A stretch of DNA of 10,199 bases from Desulfotignum sp. GTDB lineage: Bacteria > Desulfobacterota > Desulfobacteria > Desulfobacterales > Desulfobacteraceae. The DNA lies in NCBI GenBank assembly GCA_011390235.1, contig JAABSS010000448.1:1-10199 (forward strand). Reading direction: 5' to 3'. The translations under genes were made by a program, and so were the position numbers. Positions 7,255 to 10,199 of the stretch are shown here, in pieces. The notes beneath the pieces are model-generated. The model had not been told where the DNA came from. It did not search any database and was given only the letters and a program-made list of their open reading frames with translations. Each line of letters begins with the position of its first letter. The stretch's first letter is position 1.

Positions 7255-8958
7255 ATGATAATAGGACTGGATGTTGGCGGCACGCACACGGATGCGGTTA
7301 TCCTCAGCAAAAACGGTATTGAAAAAAGCATCAAAGTTCCCACAGACCCTGCTGATCTATTTAACACAGTGCTTTCAGGCTTTACCCGGCTCCTTGCATC
7401 CATTGATCCCGGCCAGATCCGCCGGGTGGTCATTTCCACCACCCTGACCACCAATGCCATTGTCCAGCAGACCATGGAACCGGTGGGTATGATTGTCTCA
7501 GCCGGCCCGGGCATAGATCCGGAATTTTTTCGCACAGGCGACCATTATTATGCGGTTTCCGGCTCCATCAACCACAGGGGACGGGAAAAAGCCCCGGTCA
7601 ATGAGATACAGATCCAGGATATTGCCGAAAAACTCAAAGATGCCGGTGTGGAATATGTGGGCGTGGTCAGCAAATTCTGCGTAAGAAACCCCTCCCATGA
7701 AATCCTGATCAAACGGATCCTGAACAAATATTTCAAAAAGGTGTTTCTGGGCCACCACGTATCCGGGAACCTGAACTTTCCCAGGCGGATCGCCACCACC
7801 CATCTGAATGCAGCTGTATTTGCGCTGCACAAATCCTTTTTTGAAGCCGTTAAAAAGAGTCTGGCTGAAAAAGGACTGACCGTTCCCATTCAGATTCTGA
7901 AAGCGGACGGGGGGACCATGAGCCTGGAAGCATCCATGCAATTTCCCGGTCAGACCGTCTTATCAGGTCCTGCAGCCAGTATCATGGGTGCCATCCCTTA
8001 CGCTCCCGAAGGACAGGATGCCATTGTGCTGGATATCGGCGGCACCACCACAGATATCGCTTTTCTGGTGGACAAGGCCCCGCTGCTGGAACCTGTGGGT
8101 ATTCAGAGGGGCCGCTACAAAAGCCTGATCCGGTCTTTGCGTACAGACTCCAAGGGAATCGGCGGCGACAGCGCCCTGCGGGTCAACGACAATGTGCTTT
8201 CCATCGGTCCGGACCGCCAGGGGCCGGCCATGGCATTCGGCGGTCCGTTGCCCACGCCCACGGATGCCCTTGTAGTACTGGGGCTCATGGATACCGGAGA
8301 CCGGGAAAAAGCGCTTGCCGGCATCCATACCATTGCACTGGAATTGGGGCTTTCCGATGAAGCGGCAGCTGAAAAAGTGTTCAAGACATGCTGCACCATT
8401 ATTTTGAAAAAAACCTTTGAAATGATAGATCAGATCAATTCACAGCCGGTGTATACGGTGCATGATTTTCTGGAGGGGTACAAACTCAGCCCCCAGAAAA
8501 TCCTTCTGCTTGGAGGCCCTGCTCCCTATTTTGCAAAAAAAATTGAAGACCTCTACCAGATAGACACCATTGCGGTTCCGGAATCCGCCGTTGCCAATGC
8601 CATCGGGGCAGCCCTGGCCAGGACTACCTGTGAGGTCTCCTTGAATGCGGATACGGAACAGGGAATAGTCACCGCCCATGAGGAAGATTTTGCAGAACCC
8701 ATCTCAAAAACCTTTTCAGAAGATGACCTCATGGAAACCGCCTTTAACCTGCTGCGGGAAAAAGCCATCAACTCCGGGGCAGACCCGGAAAACATGGATG
8801 AGGTGGAGGTGGTGGAATATCAGAAATTCAATATTGTGAGAAATTTTTCACCCAAGGGCAAAATATTTCGCACCAAGATGCAACTCAAACCGGGCCTGAT
8901 CAAGGGCTTTGAAAAAATGTTACACCAAAGAGGAAATCATGCTGAAAGCAATGCATAA
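7255..8958 (+). CDS. Hydantoinase/oxoprolinase (HyuA-type) family protein
   Basis: This 567-residue protein has the actin/hexokinase-like (ASKHA) ATPase fold used by HyuA, 5-oxoprolinase and acetone/acetophenone carboxylase subunits, which couple ATP hydrolysis to opening or carboxylating small molecules. The phosphate-1 loop is DVGGTHTD (6-13), phosphate-2 is DIGGTTTD (260-267), and a nucleotide-site loop is GGPAPYF (420-426). STTLTTNAI (61-69), KADGGT (216-221), LSGPAAS (236-242) and GIGGDSALRV (301-310) are further family blocks. It is shorter than typical HyuA (near 690). The last ~100 residues are acidic and not recognised. The start at 7255 has AGGA 7 bases upstream and begins right at the first ATP motif. 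No HyuB-like partner is seen, at least upstream. Instead its 3' end overlaps the deacetylase-like gene by 20 bases. The substrate is unknown; I would not call it a hydantoinase in the strict sense. Confidence 0.88.
   Translation: MIIGLDVGGTHTDAVILSKNGIEKSIKVPTDPADLFNTVLSGFTRLLASIDPGQIRRVVISTTLTTNAIVQQTMEPVGMIVSAGPGIDPEFFRTGDHYYAVSGSINHRGREKAPVNEIQIQDIAEKLKDAGVEYVGVVSKFCVRNPSHEILIKRILNKYFKKVFLGHHVSGNLNFPRRIATTHLNAAVFALHKSFFEAVKKSLAEKGLTVPIQILKADGGTMSLEASMQFPGQTVLSGPAASIMGAIPYAPEGQDAIVLDIGGTTTDIAFLVDKAPLLEPVGIQRGRYKSLIRSLRTDSKGIGGDSALRVNDNVLSIGPDRQGPAMAFGGPLPTPTDALVVLGLMDTGDREKALAGIHTIALELGLSDEAAAEKVFKTCCTIILKKTFEMIDQINSQPVYTVHDFLEGYKLSPQKILLLGGPAPYFAKKIEDLYQIDTIAVPESAVANAIGAALARTTCEVSLNADTEQGIVTAHEEDFAEPISKTFSEDDLMETAFNLLREKAINSGADPENMDEVEVVEYQKFNIVRNFSPKGKIFRTKMQLKPGLIKGFEKMLHQRGNHAESNA
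8929..8934 (+). promoter_or_regulatory. Ribosome-binding site deciding the deacetylase start
   Basis: AGAGGA at 8929-8934 lies inside the end of the hydantoinase-like gene and 4 bases before the ATG at 8939. The next in-frame ATG, at 8951, is 16 bases from it. The site therefore favours 8939 and a 20-base gene overlap. Confidence 0.6.
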
Positions 8959-10199
8959 TACAGGACTGGTATTTTTTCCCGCCTTTGACTGGGCCATCGA
9001 CCCTACCCATCCGGAACGGGAAGAGCGGCTTTTGTATACCCAGGACCAGGTCACGGAAGAAGGCATATTTGATATTCCGGGGATTATTGAATACAAACCT
9101 GCCCTGGCAACCCCCAAAGATATCCAGCGGGCTCAGTTCTGCGTGCCGGATGAACAGACCATCACCACGGAATCCCATCTCATCAGCGCCGGCGGGGCCA
9201 AAGTTATTGCGGATGCGGTCATGGGCAAGGAAGTGCAAAACGGGTTTGCCCTGGTGCGCCCCCCCGGACACCACTCCATGCGGGTATCCCACGGGGGACG
9301 GGGATTCTGTCATATCAATATTGAAGCGATCATGGTGGAATATATCCGGACCCGGTACAATGTCAAACGCATTGCCATCATTGACACCGACTGCCACCAC
9401 GGCGACGGGACCGACAATATCTTCTGGCATGATCCGGACGTGCTGTTCATCTCCATGCACCAGGACGGACGGACCATGTTTCCGGGAACCGGATTTCCCG
9501 GGGAGCTGGGAGGCCCCAACGCCAAGGGCAGCAACCTGAACATTCCCCTGCCGCCCGGAACCTCCACCGAAGGGTATCTGTATGTGATCAACCATTGTGT
9601 GCTCCCTGTTCTGGATGCGTTCAAACCGGATCTGGTGGTCAACTCGGCCGGCCAGGACAACCACTACACAGATCCCTTGACCAATATGAATTTCTGCGCC
9701 CAGGGATATGCCCAGCTCACCACCCTGTTAAAACCCGACATTGCGGTGCTGGAAGGGGGATATGCCATAGAAGGGGCCCTGCCCTATGTCAACCTGGGTA
9801 TTATTCTGGCCATGGCCGGCATTGATTACACCGGGGTGGTGGAACCGGATTACAACCCGGAAAAGCTCAAACAGTCTGTGAGCATTACCGACAAGATCAA
9901 GAAAACCATTGACCAGATCAACGGCTTCTGGGCCCAGCGACACCAGCTGCGCGATGCTGCCGGCACCCCCGGAGAACTGCAGGTGCGGCACCGGGAAATC
10001 TATTATGACACAGACAATATCTTTGAACGCCAGAAAGAACGGGTCAGAATCTGCAGAGACTGCGGCGGCAGCTTTGAAATTGATTCCAGGGCAATGCCGG
10101 GCCTTCACATTCTGGGGGTGCATATTCCCATCAATGCCTGTAAAAGCTGCATTGAAAAAGGGTATGAGTTTTTTGAATCCGCCCCTGCAGGCACCTATG
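8939..10199 (+). CDS. Histone deacetylase / acetylpolyamine amidohydrolase family protein with C-terminal Cys4 extension (3' end outside window)
   Basis: This is a zinc-dependent amidohydrolase of the arginase/deacetylase fold that removes acetyl (or other acyl) groups from lysine or polyamine-type amines. The frame is open for 420 codons to the window end with no stop. Catalytic features are complete: tandem histidines in RPPGHHS (H111, H112), zinc ligands D151 and H153 in DTDCHHGDG, third ligand D240 in SAGQD, and the catalytic tyrosine Y275 in LEGGY. The PPGHH and LEGGY wording is class II-like (AcuC/HDAC6 side). After the catalytic domain (to about residue 310) comes an extension with C372xxC375 and C401xxC404, 25 residues apart, which looks like a zinc ribbon. 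No signal peptide is seen, so it is probably cytosolic. It overlaps the hydantoinase-like gene by 20 bases, which implies joint expression. The real substrate is not evident. A competing 184-codon frame at 8985-9539 lacks family motifs. Confidence 0.93.
   Translation, partial: MLKAMHNTGLVFFPAFDWAIDPTHPEREERLLYTQDQVTEEGIFDIPGIIEYKPALATPKDIQRAQFCVPDEQTITTESHLISAGGAKVIADAVMGKEVQNGFALVRPPGHHSMRVSHGGRGFCHINIEAIMVEYIRTRYNVKRIAIIDTDCHHGDGTDNIFWHDPDVLFISMHQDGRTMFPGTGFPGELGGPNAKGSNLNIPLPPGTSTEGYLYVINHCVLPVLDAFKPDLVVNSAGQDNHYTDPLTNMNFCAQGYAQLTTLLKPDIAVLEGGYAIEGALPYVNLGIILAMAGIDYTGVVEPDYNPEKLKQSVSITDKIKKTIDQINGFWAQRHQLRDAAGTPGELQVRHREIYYDTDNIFERQKERVRICRDCGGSFEIDSRAMPGLHILGVHIPINACKSCIEKGYEFFESAPAGTY

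Noticed and set aside
8985..9539. Plus-strand 184-codon open frame within the deacetylase region
   Set aside because: It is a +1 shadow rich in Pro, Ser, Arg and Thr. The true frame starts at 8939, carries GHH, DTDCHH and LEGGY, and stays open to the window end.
8900..9664. Minus-strand open frame of about 254 codons opposite the deacetylase
   Set aside because: The opposite strand encodes all deacetylase catalytic motifs in one frame. The antisense product has no family features.

Overview
The window reads as a chromosomal segment of a Gram-negative, lipid-A-making anaerobe. Gene order and protein style (lpxC, DUF4390 protein, NtrYX-like pair, rsmD, coaD) suggest a sulfate-reducing Desulfobacterales member of the Desulfobacter/Desulfotignum/Desulfobacula type. 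This assignment is from recollection of family sequences, not a search. Every gene is on the + strand, coding density is high, and I see no RNA genes, insertion sequences, integrase, CRISPR array or other sign of recent transfer.

Positions 1-6219 (possibly to 7121) look like one long co-directional transcription unit: the 3' part of lpxC (lipid A deacetylase), a secreted DUF4390 protein whose start overlaps the lpxC stop (ATGA), an NtrY-like membrane histidine kinase, an NtrX-like response regulator with an AAA+ domain, rsmD (16S rRNA methyltransferase), coaD (phosphopantetheine adenylyltransferase, again an ATGA overlap) and a LysR-type regulator 2 bases after coaD. The kinase/regulator pair sits between envelope and housekeeping genes. 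Its regulator carries GAFDSA where sigma54 activators carry GAFTGA, so it may not work through sigma54.

An intergenic stretch of 133 bases (7122-7254) holds a weak promoter-like sequence and an imperfect dyad. It is the only gap in the window long enough for a new promoter with an operator.

Positions 7255-10199 hold a second small unit: a hydantoinase/oxoprolinase (HyuA-type) ASKHA-fold protein overlapping by 20 bases a class II-like histone deacetylase / acetylpolyamine amidohydrolase homologue. The latter has all its catalytic residues and a C-terminal extension with two CxxC pairs, and it runs off the window end. The HyuA protein has no HyuB partner in view. The overlapping pair, with a LysR regulator immediately upstream, is the most plausible little-described system here: two amide-chemistry enzymes expressed together on an unknown substrate.
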